23,475 nucleotides of DNA from JBGSIZ01 sp041742255 (lineage in GTDB: Bacteria > Pseudomonadota > Alphaproteobacteria > Rhodobacterales > Rhodobacteraceae), in assembly GCA_041742255.1 (NCBI GenBank), contig JBGSIZ010000033.1, positions 1 through 23,475 of the forward strand, in the 5' to 3' direction. Both the position numbers and the translations under genes were made by a program. The notes under the pieces are model-generated. The model was not told the DNA's origin, searched no databases, and worked only from the letters and a program-made list of their open reading frames with translations. Below are positions 6,034 through 13,127 of the stretch, piece by piece; position 1 is the first letter of the stretch; every line of letters starts with the position of its first letter.

Positions 6034-7197
6034 TCAATTCCCCGACGTGGTCGCCTGCTGGGCTTCAATCTCGCGCCAGACGGCGACATTTCGGTTATGC
6101 TCTTCCAGCGTCTCGGCAAAAGCATGCCCGCCCGTGCCATCGGCCACGAAAAAGATGAACGGGGTGGTATCGGGGTTCAACGCGGCCTCGATGCTGGCGC
6201 GGCCCGGATTGGCAATCGGGGTCGGCGGCAATGCGGGAATAACGTAGGTATTATAAGGGGTTTCGGCACGAAGCTCACTCTGGCGCAACCCCCGGCCCAA
6301 CACGCCCTGACCATTGGTGACGCCGTAAATCACGGCAGGATCGGTCTGCAATTTCATACCTTGGTTCAACCGGTTGACGAACACGCTGGCCACCTGACGG
6401 CGCTCCTCGGGAACGCCGGTTTCCTTTTCGATCAACGACGCCAGAATCAACGCCTCCTCGGGGGTCTGGATCGGCAACCCGTCCACGCGGTTCCCCCATT
6501 CCTCGGCCAAAATCTGGGCCTGCGCGGTCGTCATGCGATCCACGATCGAGGCAACAGGATCACCGGGGCGGAAATCATAGCTGTCCGGAGCCAGACTCCC
6601 TTCGGCGGGAATGTCGACAACATCATCGCCCAACACGGCAAGGGCGTTCAGCTCGGTAACCACCTGCCAACTGGTGACACCTTCGGCGATGGCCGCGCGA
6701 TAGCGGGTATCGGCTTGCTCCAGCACGGCCAGATAATCGGCAGGTTCCGGGGCCTCGGCGGGGTCAAACTCCACCTTTTCGACAAATCGGTTCGTGGCGG
6801 GGTCCAGTTCGCGCACCTGAACTTGGGTGCGGGTCACACCAATGCGATAGACGACCTCGGTGCCACAGGTGCTTTGACCGCCCCGGGTGACGATATCAAC
6901 GATCCCTTCCATTGAGGCGCGTTCGGGAACCAGATAGCTGCCAGCCTTCAACTGCCCGGCCTTCTCGGAATAATCGGCACCCAGCCGGAATATGGACGGC
7001 GAAGCAATGGCACCTTGGGCGGCCAATTCGTCACTCACGCGGCGCATGTTGGACCCGGCCTCAACGCGCAGACAGATGGCCTGCGCCAACGGGCCCGCGG
7101 CGGAATATTGCTTGACGCCAACGGTGATGACACCAGCCACCAGAAACAGCACGACAATGCTCAGGGTCAACGCATTGGCCGCGACATGCTTCCACAT
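6034..7197 (-). CDS. mltG: Endolytic murein transglycosylase MltG (YceG-like)
   Basis: A 387-residue inner-membrane enzyme that cleaves nascent glycan strands and sets their length. One N-terminal membrane segment lies at about 11-28. A LysM-like region follows at about 40-105 (V-E-A-G-S-N-M-R-R-V-S-D-E-L). The catalytic block I-L-A-S-L-I-E-K-E-T-G (251-261) places the catalytic glutamate at 257, by analogy with E. coli Glu218. Next to it are S-V-F-V-N-R-L and Q-T-D-P-A-V-I-Y-G, then Y-N-T-Y-V-I-P-A-L-P-P-T-P-I-A-N-P-G. Its ATG overlaps the fabF stop by one base (TGATG), so the two are probably translationally coupled. Length and motifs are normal. Confidence 0.95.
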   Translation of the reverse strand: MWKHVAANALTLSIVVLFLVAGVITVGVKQYSAAGPLAQAICLRVEAGSNMRRVSDELAAQGAIASPSIFRLGADYSEKAGQLKAGSYLVPERASMEGIVDIVTRGGQSTCGTEVVYRIGVTRTQVQVRELDPATNRFVEKVEFDPAEAPEPADYLAVLEQADTRYRAAIAEGVTSWQVVTELNALAVLGDDVVDIPAEGSLAPDSYDFRPGDPVASIVDRMTTAQAQILAEEWGNRVDGLPIQTPEEALILASLIEKETGVPEERRQVASVFVNRLNQGMKLQTDPAVIYGVTNGQGVLGRGLRQSELRAETPYNTYVIPALPPTPIANPGRASIEAALNPDTTPFIFFVADGTGGHAFAETLEEHNRNVAVWREIEAQQATTSGN

Positions 7198-8456
7198 CAG
7201 CGAACCTTTCCAAAGATGACGCTGGCATTGGTGCCGCCAAACCCGAACGAATTGGACAAGGCCACATCGATCTTGCGGGGACGCTTGACGTTCGGGGCCA
7301 GATCAATCGGGGTCTGCACGGCAGGATTGTCCAGATTGATGGTCGGCGGGGCGACCTGATCGCGGATCGCAAGGATCGAGAACACAGCCTCAATCGCACC
7401 CGCAGCCCCCAGTAAATGACCGGTTGCGGACTTTGTAGACGACATCGTGACCTTGGACGCGGCATCGCCCAGCATCCGCTCAACAGCGGCCAGTTCGATG
7501 GTGTCGGCCATTGTGGATGTGCCATGGGCATTGATGTAATCGACATCGGCGGGGGTCAAACCGGCATTTTTCAACGCCGCGCGCATGGACCGTTCGCCGC
7601 CTTCGCCGGTCTCGCTCGGGGCGGTGATGTGATAGGCATCACCGGACATGCCATAGCCCAGCACTTCGGCGTAAATCTTGGCGCCGCGGGCCTTGGCGTG
7701 TTCGTATTCCTCCAACACGACCACACCTGCCCCCTCGCCCATCACAAACCCGTCGCGGTCGGCGTCATAGGGGCGGGATGCCTTGGTGGGATCATCGGCG
7801 CGCTTGGTGGACAAGGCCTTGCAGGCGTTGAACCCGGCAATCCCGATCCGGCAAATGGCGGCCTCGGCACCACCGGCGACCATCACATCGGCATCGCCAA
7901 ACATGATCAACCGGCTGGCGTCACCAATGGCATGGGCCCCGGTGGAACAGGCGGTCACGACGGAATGGTTGGGGCCCTTGAACCCATATCGAATACCGAC
8001 TTGGCCGGAAATCAGGTTGATCAAGGCACCGGGGACGAAAAACGGGGACACCCGGCGGGGGCCCTTTTCTTCCATCATGACGGCGGTGTTGGCGATGGAA
8101 TTCAAACCACCAATGCCGGACCCGATCAACACGCCGGTGCGTTCGCGGCTGGCGTCATCCTGCGGCATCCACCCGGAATCCTCGACAGCCTGCTGGGCGG
8201 CGGCCATGCCAAACAGGATAAAGGTGTCAACCTTGCGCTGATCCTTCGGCTCCATATAGGTGTCGGGGTTGAACGTGCCGTCGGTGCCATCGCCCCTTGT
8301 GACTTCACAGGCATAGGTGGTGATCAGGTCAGAGGTGTCAAACTGGGTGATTGGCCCGGCACCCGATTGGCCGGCCAACAGCCGGGACCACGTCAATTCG
8401 ACACCATCCGCCAATGGGGTCACAAGCCCCAGTCCCGTCACCACTACCCGCCGCAT
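7197..8456 (-). CDS. fabF: 3-oxoacyl-[acyl-carrier-protein] synthase II
   Basis: A 419-residue condensing enzyme that extends acyl-ACP with malonyl-ACP in fatty-acid synthesis, in the cytosol. The thiolase-fold Cys-His-His triad is complete: Cys170 in V-V-T-A-C-S-T-G, His311 in N-A-H-G-T-S-T, and His347 in S-A-T-G-H-L-L-G-A-A-G. The glycine-rich C-terminal loop is also present (F-G-F-G-G-T-N-A-S). The start MRRVVVTGLG is the family start and has a G-rich ribosome site (GGGGG). It lies downstream of acpP on the same strand, but a strong terminator separates them, so it probably has its own promoter. It is coupled to mltG. Confidence 0.97.
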   Translation of the reverse strand: MRRVVVTGLGLVTPLADGVELTWSRLLAGQSGAGPITQFDTSDLITTYACEVTRGDGTDGTFNPDTYMEPKDQRKVDTFILFGMAAAQQAVEDSGWMPQDDASRERTGVLIGSGIGGLNSIANTAVMMEEKGPRRVSPFFVPGALINLISGQVGIRYGFKGPNHSVVTACSTGAHAIGDASRLIMFGDADVMVAGGAEAAICRIGIAGFNACKALSTKRADDPTKASRPYDADRDGFVMGEGAGVVVLEEYEHAKARGAKIYAEVLGYGMSGDAYHITAPSETGEGGERSMRAALKNAGLTPADVDYINAHGTSTMADTIELAAVERMLGDAASKVTMSSTKSATGHLLGAAGAIEAVFSILAIRDQVAPPTINLDNPAVQTPIDLAPNVKRPRKIDVALSNSFGFGGTNASVIFGKVR

Positions 8457-8485
8457 GTCGTGCCCCCGTCAAATCTGCCTGTCCC

Positions 8486-8515
8486 CTGATAGCGCAGGGG
8501 TCGCCGCCGGGGCAA
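8486..8515 (-). promoter_or_regulatory. Candidate promoter for fabF-mltG
   Basis: On the minus strand TTGCCC (8515-8510) and TATCAG (8491-8486) are separated by 18 bases. They lie 30 bases or more upstream of the fabF ATG and downstream of the acpP terminator. The match is only moderate. Confidence 0.35.
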
Positions 8516-8590
8516 GGGCACACGACCACTCCGGCGGCACCCTGCCGCTTGGTCGGGGGCCCCTCCCACAAAACTAAACGGCCCCGCCCC

Positions 8591-8621
8591 AAAACAAAAC
8601 GGCGCCCCGTGGGACGCCGTT
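8591..8621 (-). terminator. Intrinsic terminator after acpP
   Basis: On the minus strand the stem AACGGCG / CGCCGTT (8621-8615 with 8604-8598), with a G/C-rich loop, is followed by TTTTGTTTT. It lies 32 bases after the acpP stop codon. Confidence 0.85.
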
Positions 8622-8652
8622 CCGGTCCGGTTTGACCCGAAATCTGAAAACC

Positions 8653-8886
8653 TTACTGGGCTTCGCTGATGAACTTCACCGCATCGCCAAAGGTCTGGAT
8701 GGTTTCGGCGGCGTCATCGGGGATCTCGATCCCGAATTCTTCCTCGAACGCCATAACCAATTCAACGGTGTCAAGGCTGTCAGCCCCAAGATCGTCGATA
8801 AAGGATGCGGTCTCGGTGACCTTGTCCTCTTCCACACCCAGGTGGTCCACAACGATCTTGCGGACGCGAACTGCGACGTCGCTCAT
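8653..8886 (-). CDS. acpP: Acyl carrier protein
   Basis: A 77-residue acidic carrier of growing acyl chains. The phosphopantetheine attachment serine is Ser37 in the invariant G-A-D-S-L-D-T-V-E-L motif (34-43). Helix I (M-S-D-V-A-V-R-V-R-K-I-V) and the E-E-E-F-G-I-E-I-P-D-D segment are standard. AGGGA lies about six bases before the ATG. The gene sits in the fab cluster but appears to be transcribed alone. It has a promoter about 120 bases upstream and a strong terminator downstream, consistent with the high demand for this protein. Confidence 0.97.
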   Translation of the reverse strand: MSDVAVRVRKIVVDHLGVEEDKVTETASFIDDLGADSLDTVELVMAFEEEFGIEIPDDAAETIQTFGDAVKFISEAQ

Positions 8887-8909
8887 ATTAGTCCCTCACG
8901 TTTTTGGGC

Positions 8910-8935
8910 ATTGCCCGTTCTGTTCGATTGCCCGT
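8910..8935. repeat. Nine-base direct repeat in the acpP leader
   Basis: ATTGCCCGT (plus strand) occurs at 8910-8918 and 8927-8935, a 17-base period, in the 5' leader of acpP about 24 bases before the start codon. Its function is not known; it could be chance. Confidence 0.4.
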
Positions 8936-9007
8936 CCCGGCGGTTAGGCCCACTGACGTTGCATGTCGCATGGCACCGACCTTGGCACCATCAACAAAGC
9001 TGCGTGG

Positions 9008-9035
9008 CCTATAGCAGAGAATTGGCACGAGGCAA
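9008..9035 (-). promoter_or_regulatory. Candidate acpP promoter
   Basis: On the minus strand TTGCCT (9035-9030) and TATAGG (9013-9008) are separated by 16 bases. They imply a leader of about 115 bases before acpP. This is the best promoter-like match between the TetR gene and acpP. Confidence 0.5.
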
Positions 9036-9078
9036 ACGCTTTCAACCGGGCAGCTCCCGCAACCGGCGCGGCGCGCGG

Positions 9079-9687
9079 TCAGATTTGCGGGGCTATCCCC
9101 TCTTGGGGCGGGGCATCCGCGGGCACGCCCAGCCCCAAAAGCGCACGAAATGCCTTGCGAATGGCGGCATCGCTCGCCTCGGCATCCACCGGACCGGGCA
9201 ATGCACGTGAAATCACGGCACAAGGAATATCGCGCAACGCCAGCATGCCCACGGTCGGGTCAATCGCGAATTCGGCGAAATAGGCAGCCAGCAACGTGGC
9301 CTCGGTGGCCTCAATGGTCTCCAGCCGGGTCAACAAGGCGGGCGGAGCGTTCTGGGGCACCAGCGATTGCCGGGGAACCACAAACACCAACAGAGCCACG
9401 TCGGGGGTTTCAACGGCACAGGCCAAAACCTGCAACGCGGCGCGAATACCTCGGCGAAACCCGGTCGCCTCCAGTATCGGGATCAATCGCAGGTGATACC
9501 GGCCCAAGGCCCAGATCCGGGCCTCGATCAACACGCCGTCCAGACTGCCATAGCGGTGATACAACGACCCCACCGAAACACCGGTGCCTTTGGACACCTC
9601 CTGAACGGTGACGGCAGGAACCTCCATCAGACGGCGGGCCAACCAGCCAAAAACGGCCTCATCGGTAAACTGCGCTTTACGGCCCAT
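9079..9687 (-). CDS. TetR/AcrR-family transcriptional regulator
   Basis: A 202-residue one-component repressor-type protein. The N-terminal helix-turn-helix is clear at about 26-46 (V-T-V-Q-E-V-S-K-G-T-G-V-S-V-G-S-L-Y-H-R-Y). It is followed by the usual fourth-helix start (G-S-L-D-G-V-L-I-E-A-R). The C-terminal ligand domain shows no recognisable signature. ATG at 9687 is chosen because AAGGGA precedes it and because MGRKAQFT leads straight into helix 1. It lies between fabG and acpP on the same strand, cut off from fabG by a terminator. Local control of lipid genes is possible but unproven, and the ligand and targets cannot be told from sequence. Confidence 0.88.
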   Translation of the reverse strand: MGRKAQFTDEAVFGWLARRLMEVPAVTVQEVSKGTGVSVGSLYHRYGSLDGVLIEARIWALGRYHLRLIPILEATGFRRGIRAALQVLACAVETPDVALLVFVVPRQSLVPQNAPPALLTRLETIEATEATLLAAYFAEFAIDPTVGMLALRDIPCAVISRALPGPVDAEASDAAIRKAFRALLGLGVPADAPPQEGIAPQI

Positions 9688-9717
9688 GGGATCCCTTTTC
9701 TGTTGACACCATTCTAC

Positions 9718-9744
9718 AAAAAAGGCCGGCACGGGGCCAGCCTT
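9718..9744 (-). terminator. Intrinsic terminator after fabG
   Basis: On the minus strand a nine-pair stem (AAGGCTGGC / GCCGGCCTT, one G-T pair, five-base loop) runs straight into TTTTTT. It lies 25 bases after the fabG stop and ends the fabD-fabG transcript. The TetR gene then needs its own promoter; TAGAAT just after the T-tract is a possible -10, without a good -35. Confidence 0.88.
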
Positions 9745-9768
9745 GATTGCACGGGTATTTGGCCCGGT

Positions 9769-10506
9769 TCAGATCATCGCCATACCGCCATTCACATGGA
9801 TCGTGGTCCCGGTGGTATAGGCGGCCTCGGGACTGGCCAGATACAGCACGGCGGCGGCAATTTCCTCGGGGGTGCCCATCCGGGCGGCGGGGATCTGGGC
9901 GTTGATCTTGGCCTTCTGATCCTCGGTCAATTTGTCGGTCATGGGCGTGGCGATGAACCCCGGGGCGACGCAATTGACGGTAATGCCACGGGTGGCGACC
10001 TCATAGGCGACGGATTTGGACATGCCGACCATCCCGGCCTTGGACGCGGCATAGTTGGCTTGGCCGGGATTGCCGGTCGCACCAACGATAGAGGATATAT
10101 TGATGATCCGGCCCCACCGGGCCTTCATCATGCCGCGCACGGCAGCTTTGCACAGGCGCATGGTCGATGTCAGATTGACCTCCAACACGCTGGCCCATTC
10201 GTCGTCGGACATCCGCATGAACAGGTTGTCACGGGTGATCCCGGCATTGTTGACGAGGATATCAACGGCCCCCATCACCTCGGCGGCCTGTCCGGGCAAG
10301 GCGGCGACGGCGACGGGGTCGGACAAATCGCACGGCAAAACATGGGCGCGACTTCCCAACGCGGCGGCAAGGGCCTGCAACGGCTCCACCCGGGTCCCGG
10401 ACAAGGCGACGGTGGCCCCGGCCCCGTGCAACGCTTGGGCAATGGCGCCGCCAATGCCACCCGACGCACCGGTGATAAGGGCGGATTTTCCTGTAAGATC
10501 AAACAT
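9769..10506 (-). CDS. fabG: 3-oxoacyl-[acyl-carrier-protein] reductase
   Basis: A 245-residue NADPH-dependent short-chain dehydrogenase that reduces 3-oxoacyl-ACP. The cofactor loop T-G-A-S-G-G-I-G is at 12-19 and the N-N-A-G motif at 86-89. The catalytic residues are Ser139, Tyr152 and Lys156 (the N-Y-A-A-S-K-A-G block). V-A-P-G-F-I-A-T-P-M-T lies further on and the C-terminal H-V-N-G-G-M-A-M-I is typical of FabG. The start at 10506 has AGGAGA upstream; a longer open frame to 10704 would overlap fabD and lacks the fold. It follows fabD by 26 bases and is followed by a strong terminator. Confidence 0.96.
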   Translation of the reverse strand: MFDLTGKSALITGASGGIGGAIAQALHGAGATVALSGTRVEPLQALAAALGSRAHVLPCDLSDPVAVAALPGQAAEVMGAVDILVNNAGITRDNLFMRMSDDEWASVLEVNLTSTMRLCKAAVRGMMKARWGRIINISSIVGATGNPGQANYAASKAGMVGMSKSVAYEVATRGITVNCVAPGFIATPMTDKLTEDQKAKINAQIPAARMGTPEEIAAAVLYLASPEAAYTTGTTIHVNGGMAMI

Positions 10507-10532
10507 CTGTCTCTCCTGTCTTTTTGGTCCGG

Positions 10533-11471
10533 TCAGGCGGTCATGGACGCGACGGCGGCGATGACATCCTCGGGGGTGCCCACGGCGCGGGTGGTGGTGT
10601 CGGGGGCAATCCGGCGGATCATCCCGGACAAGGCCTTGCCGGCGCCAATTTCCCAGAACTCGGTGACCCCTTGGGCGGCCATCCACGCGACACTTTCGCG
10701 CCACCGGACGGACCCGGTAACCTGCTGCACCAACAACGACCGGATAGAAGCGGGGTCGGTTTCATCGTGGCCCAGAACATTGGCGACCAACGGGACAGCG
10801 GGGGCATTGATATGCACATCGTCCAACGCCTGCGCCATCACGGTGGCGGCAGGGGCCATCAGAACACAGTGGAACGGGGCGGATACAGGCAACAACAGGG
10901 CGCGCTTGGCACCCTTGGCTTTGGCAATCTCCAACGCGCGCTCGACGGCCTCGCGGTGGCCGGACACAACGACTTGGGCGGGGTCATTGTCATTGGCGGC
11001 CTGACACACCTGCCCTTGGGCGGCCTCATGGGCGACCTCGGTGGCCGCGGCAAAATCCAGACCCAGCAAGGCGGCCATGGCACCCACGCCAACCGGAACG
11101 GCGTCCTGCATGGCGGTGCCACGAATCCGCAGCAACCGGGCGGTGTCGGCCACGCTCAACGCACCCGCAGCAGCAAGGGCGGAATATTCGCCCAGCGAAT
11201 GACCAGCGACATAGGCGGCGGCCGTGATGGTGACACCCTCGGCCTCAAGGGCACGAAACGCGGCCAGCGACGTGGCCATCAAGGCGGGCTGGGCATTGCG
11301 GGTCAGGGTCAGGGTCTCGATATCGCCCTCCCAGATCAGCTGCGACAGCTTTTGACCCAAGGCATCGTCAACCTCGTCAAAAACGGCGCGGGCAGCGGGA
11401 AAGGCGTCAGCCAACGCGCGGCCCATGCCGATGGTCTGGGCACCCTGCCCCGGAAATACAAATGCGCGCAT
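10533..11471 (-). CDS. fabD: Malonyl-CoA:ACP transacylase
   Basis: A 312-residue enzyme that moves the malonyl group from CoA to ACP, the entry step for chain extension. The nucleophile is Ser92 in V-A-G-H-S-L-G-E-Y. Arg117 (L-L-R-I-R-G-T-A-M-Q) binds the malonyl carboxylate and His201 (S-A-P-F-H) completes the dyad. The N-terminal F-V-F-P-G-Q-G-A-Q loop is standard. The G-rich ribosome site (AAGGGGGA) lies nine bases before the ATG. It is the first gene of a fabD-fabG unit. Confidence 0.96.
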   Translation of the reverse strand: MRAFVFPGQGAQTIGMGRALADAFPAARAVFDEVDDALGQKLSQLIWEGDIETLTLTRNAQPALMATSLAAFRALEAEGVTITAAAYVAGHSLGEYSALAAAGALSVADTARLLRIRGTAMQDAVPVGVGAMAALLGLDFAAATEVAHEAAQGQVCQAANDNDPAQVVVSGHREAVERALEIAKAKGAKRALLLPVSAPFHCVLMAPAATVMAQALDDVHINAPAVPLVANVLGHDETDPASIRSLLVQQVTGSVRWRESVAWMAAQGVTEFWEIGAGKALSGMIRRIAPDTTTRAVGTPEDVIAAVASMTA

Positions 11472-11502
11472 GATGCGGTCCCCCTTATTTTGTTCTCAAC
11501 CC

Positions 11503-11531
11503 CGTCTATCCTGTCCGGGGACGGGCGACAA
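11503..11531 (-). promoter_or_regulatory. Candidate fabD-fabG promoter
   Basis: On the minus strand TTGTCG (11531-11526) and TAGACG (11508-11503) are separated by 17 bases. They lie about 32 bases before the fabD start. The -10 match is moderate. Confidence 0.38.
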
Positions 11532-11542
11532 GAAACGGGATG

Positions 11543-12148
11543 CTAGCGGGGACGACGGTTGGGAACAGGGGTCAACAACAGGTCACGACCCAGCCTGTCA
11601 CGCAAAATCTCCATCTCGGCGACAGGGCCTTGGACCACGGGCAAAACGCGGGTGGTGTTGCCAAACCGCAAAACCAAGGTGGCGGCACCGGGCACTTGGG
11701 TCTTCCGATCCAGATAGGCGGCACCAAACTCGGCAAACGCATGACGGGCGGCATGGGTGGGGCGTCCGGCGCGGTTGCGGACAACCTCGCGGACCTCGGA
11801 CAAGGCAATATCAACCTGCACCTCAATGCGGGCACCCCGGCTGGCATACCACAGGAACAAGGCGGCGATGCCCCCCAACACGCTGGACAACGCCAGCTTC
11901 ATGGCGAAATCGGCACCAGTGGACACCTGTCCGGGAACCACCCACAACCCCAAAGCGGCCAGCAAGAAACACACACCCACACACCACGTCAGGGTCTGGG
12001 CGACAACAACGGACAACGGCGGCAAGGCGGTCGAGGAAATCGTATAGCCCCAATAGGCGTCCAGCACCTGAGCAGAGGGAACCGGGGCGGACACGCGGTC
12101 CAGCGGTGACGACGGGTCAGCGTGGGTCTGGGCAAACAGGACGGTCAT
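11543..12148 (-). CDS. Two-helix membrane protein of unknown function
   Basis: A 201-residue protein that I do not recognise. Two hydrophobic segments lie at about 46-71 and 83-102 with a short polar loop between, so it is probably an inner-membrane protein. The remaining C-terminal 95 residues are soluble, with strands such as A-R-I-E-V-Q-V-D-I-A-L and A-T-L-V-L-R-F-G-N. The ATG at 12148 is preceded by GGAAG and a 15-base inverted repeat; a longer frame to 12229 has no support. It is on the same strand as fabD, 71 bases upstream, and divergent from rpsF. The sequence gives no functional hint beyond membrane location. Confidence 0.78.
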   Translation of the reverse strand: MTVLFAQTHADPSSPLDRVSAPVPSAQVLDAYWGYTISSTALPPLSVVVAQTLTWCVGVCFLLAALGLWVVPGQVSTGADFAMKLALSSVLGGIAALFLWYASRGARIEVQVDIALSEVREVVRNRAGRPTHAARHAFAEFGAAYLDRKTQVPGAATLVLRFGNTTRVLPVVQGPVAEMEILRDRLGRDLLLTPVPNRRPR

Positions 12149-12161
12149 TGTTTGGCTTCCG

Positions 12162-12176
12162 GTCAATCGGATTGAC
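12162..12176. promoter_or_regulatory. Perfect 15-base inverted repeat before the membrane-protein gene
   Basis: GTCAAT-CGG-ATTGAC lies just upstream of the ribosome site of the 11543-12148 gene, in the divergent region it shares with rpsF. It could be an operator or a small mRNA hairpin. No regulator can be named. Confidence 0.35.
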
Positions 12177-12269
12177 GGGCAGTAGGCCCAGCAATTCCGG
12201 CAAAAACCGGGCGGCCCTGTGGTCTGCACCGGGTAACATCAGGGAAAAACGGTGGGGGGCGGTTTTGCC

Positions 12270-12297
12270 TTGCCCCGCTGCGGGCGTTCTGTATAAG
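12270..12297 (+). promoter_or_regulatory. Probable rpsF-rpsR-rplI promoter
   Basis: TTGCCC (12270-12275) and TATAAG (12292-12297) are separated by 16 bases. The -10 matches the consensus at five of six bases, the best promoter in the window. It implies a leader of about 100 bases before rpsF. Confidence 0.6.
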
Positions 12298-12304
12298 GCC
12301 CCAT

Positions 12305-12357
12305 CCTTCCGCGACGACGATAAACCGCGCAGTCTCTCGTGGGTGGGGTGCGGAAGG
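12305..12357 (+). promoter_or_regulatory. Possible S6:S18-type autoregulatory leader of rpsF
   Basis: An eight-pair perfect stem (CCTTCCGC at 12305-12312 with GCGGAAGG at 12350-12357) closes a 37-base internal region. That region contains a smaller ACGA/TCGT stem and an unpaired CCG. Many bacteria carry an mRNA element upstream of rpsF bound by the S6-S18 pair. Location and general shape fit, but I have not matched the covariance model. Confidence 0.4.
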
Positions 12358-12405
12358 CCAATCGCCCCTCCCTATGAAATGCGCCGAGACATGAATGGAG
12401 TGAAC

Positions 12406-12861
12406 ATGCCGCTGTATGAGCATGTGTTTATTACGCGTCAGGACTTGTCCAACACGCAGGCCGAAGGGCTGATCGAACATTTCTCCACTGTGCTGACCGA
12501 CAACGGCGGCACAGTGCTGGGAAATGAATACTGGGGCGTCAAAACGATGGCGTTCAAGATCAACAAGAACCGCAAAGGGCACTATGCCATGCTGCGCACC
12601 GACGCTCCCGCGCCGGCCGTGCAGGAAATGGAACGGCTCATGCGGTTGCACGATGACGTCATGCGCGTGCTGACCATCAAGGTCGATGCACACGAAGACG
12701 GCCCCTCGGCGCAAATGCAGAAACGCGACGAACGCGACCGTGGTGACCGGGGCGACCGTCCCGACCGTGGCCCGCGCGAAGACCGTGGTGACCGCCCTGA
12801 CCGTGGCCCCCGCGAAGATCGTGGCCCGCGCGAAGACCGCGGCCCCCGTGAACGTCGCTAA
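12406..12861 (+). CDS. rpsF: 30S ribosomal protein S6 with Asp-Arg-Gly-Pro repeat tail
   Basis: A 151-residue S6. The core (1-100) begins M-P-L-Y-E-H-V-F-I and carries the W-G-V-K-T-M-A-F-K-I-N-K-N-R-K-G-H-Y segment and the R-L-H-D-D-V-M-R-V-L-T motif at the S18 interface. Residues 107-151 form a low-complexity tail of D-R-G-P-R-E and D-R-G-D-R-P units. That makes the protein clearly longer than a bare S6 core of about 100 residues. GGAG lies five bases before the ATG at 12406; an in-frame ATG at 12391 is less likely. It is the first gene of the rpsF-rpsR-rplI operon. Confidence 0.96.
   Translation: MPLYEHVFITRQDLSNTQAEGLIEHFSTVLTDNGGTVLGNEYWGVKTMAFKINKNRKGHYAMLRTDAPAPAVQEMERLMRLHDDVMRVLTIKVDAHEDGPSAQMQKRDERDRGDRGDRPDRGPREDRGDRPDRGPREDRGPREDRGPRERR
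12724..12858 (+). repeat. In-frame tandem repeats encoding the S6 tail
   Basis: Imperfect 18-base units encoding D-R-G-P-R-E occur four times (codons 120-125, 132-137, 138-143 and 144-149), with D-R-G-D-R-P variants between. All repeats keep the frame, so unit gain or loss would only alter tail length. Confidence 0.75.
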
Positions 12862-12887
12862 GTTGATCTGAACAAGGATATCCAATC

Positions 12888-13115
12888 ATGGCCACCAAAC
12901 CATTTTTCCGCCGCCGCAAGTCGGATCCGTTCGAAGGCACCGAAGCGCCGGCGATCGACTACAAAGATACCCGTCTGCTGCAACGCTACATCTCCGAACG
13001 GGGCAAGATCGTCCCGGCCCGGATCACCGCCGTTGGCTCCAAGAATCAGCGCAAGCTCGCTCAGGCGATCAAACGCGCACGGTTCCTGGCCCTTCTGCCC
13101 TACGCCGTGAAGTAA
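12888..13115 (+). CDS. rpsR: 30S ribosomal protein S18
   Basis: A 75-residue ribosomal protein that binds 16S rRNA together with S6. The family block is present: I-D-Y-K-D-T-R-L-L-Q-R-Y-I-S-E-R-G-K-I, then R-I-T-A-V, then K-N-Q-R-K-L-A-Q-A-I-K-R-A-R, and the C-terminal L-A-L-L-P-Y. The N-terminus F-F-R-R-R-K-S is also typical. AAGGA precedes the ATG. It lies 26 bases after rpsF and 12 bases before rplI. It ends in TAA, as rpsF does, which shows that TAA is an ordinary stop codon in this genome. Confidence 0.98.
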   Translation: MATKPFFRRRKSDPFEGTEAPAIDYKDTRLLQRYISERGKIVPARITAVGSKNQRKLAQAIKRARFLALLPYAVK

Positions 13116-13127
13116 GGAGCGACCAAC

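Noticed and set aside
9688..9717. TetR operator upstream of its own gene
   Set aside because: TTG-N11-CAA is present, but the arms match at only three positions, too weak to claim a dyad.
11425..12405. N-terminal extension of S6
   Set aside because: The frame stays open far upstream but would cross the promoter and the divergent gene. S6 starts at 12406 with a good ribosome site.
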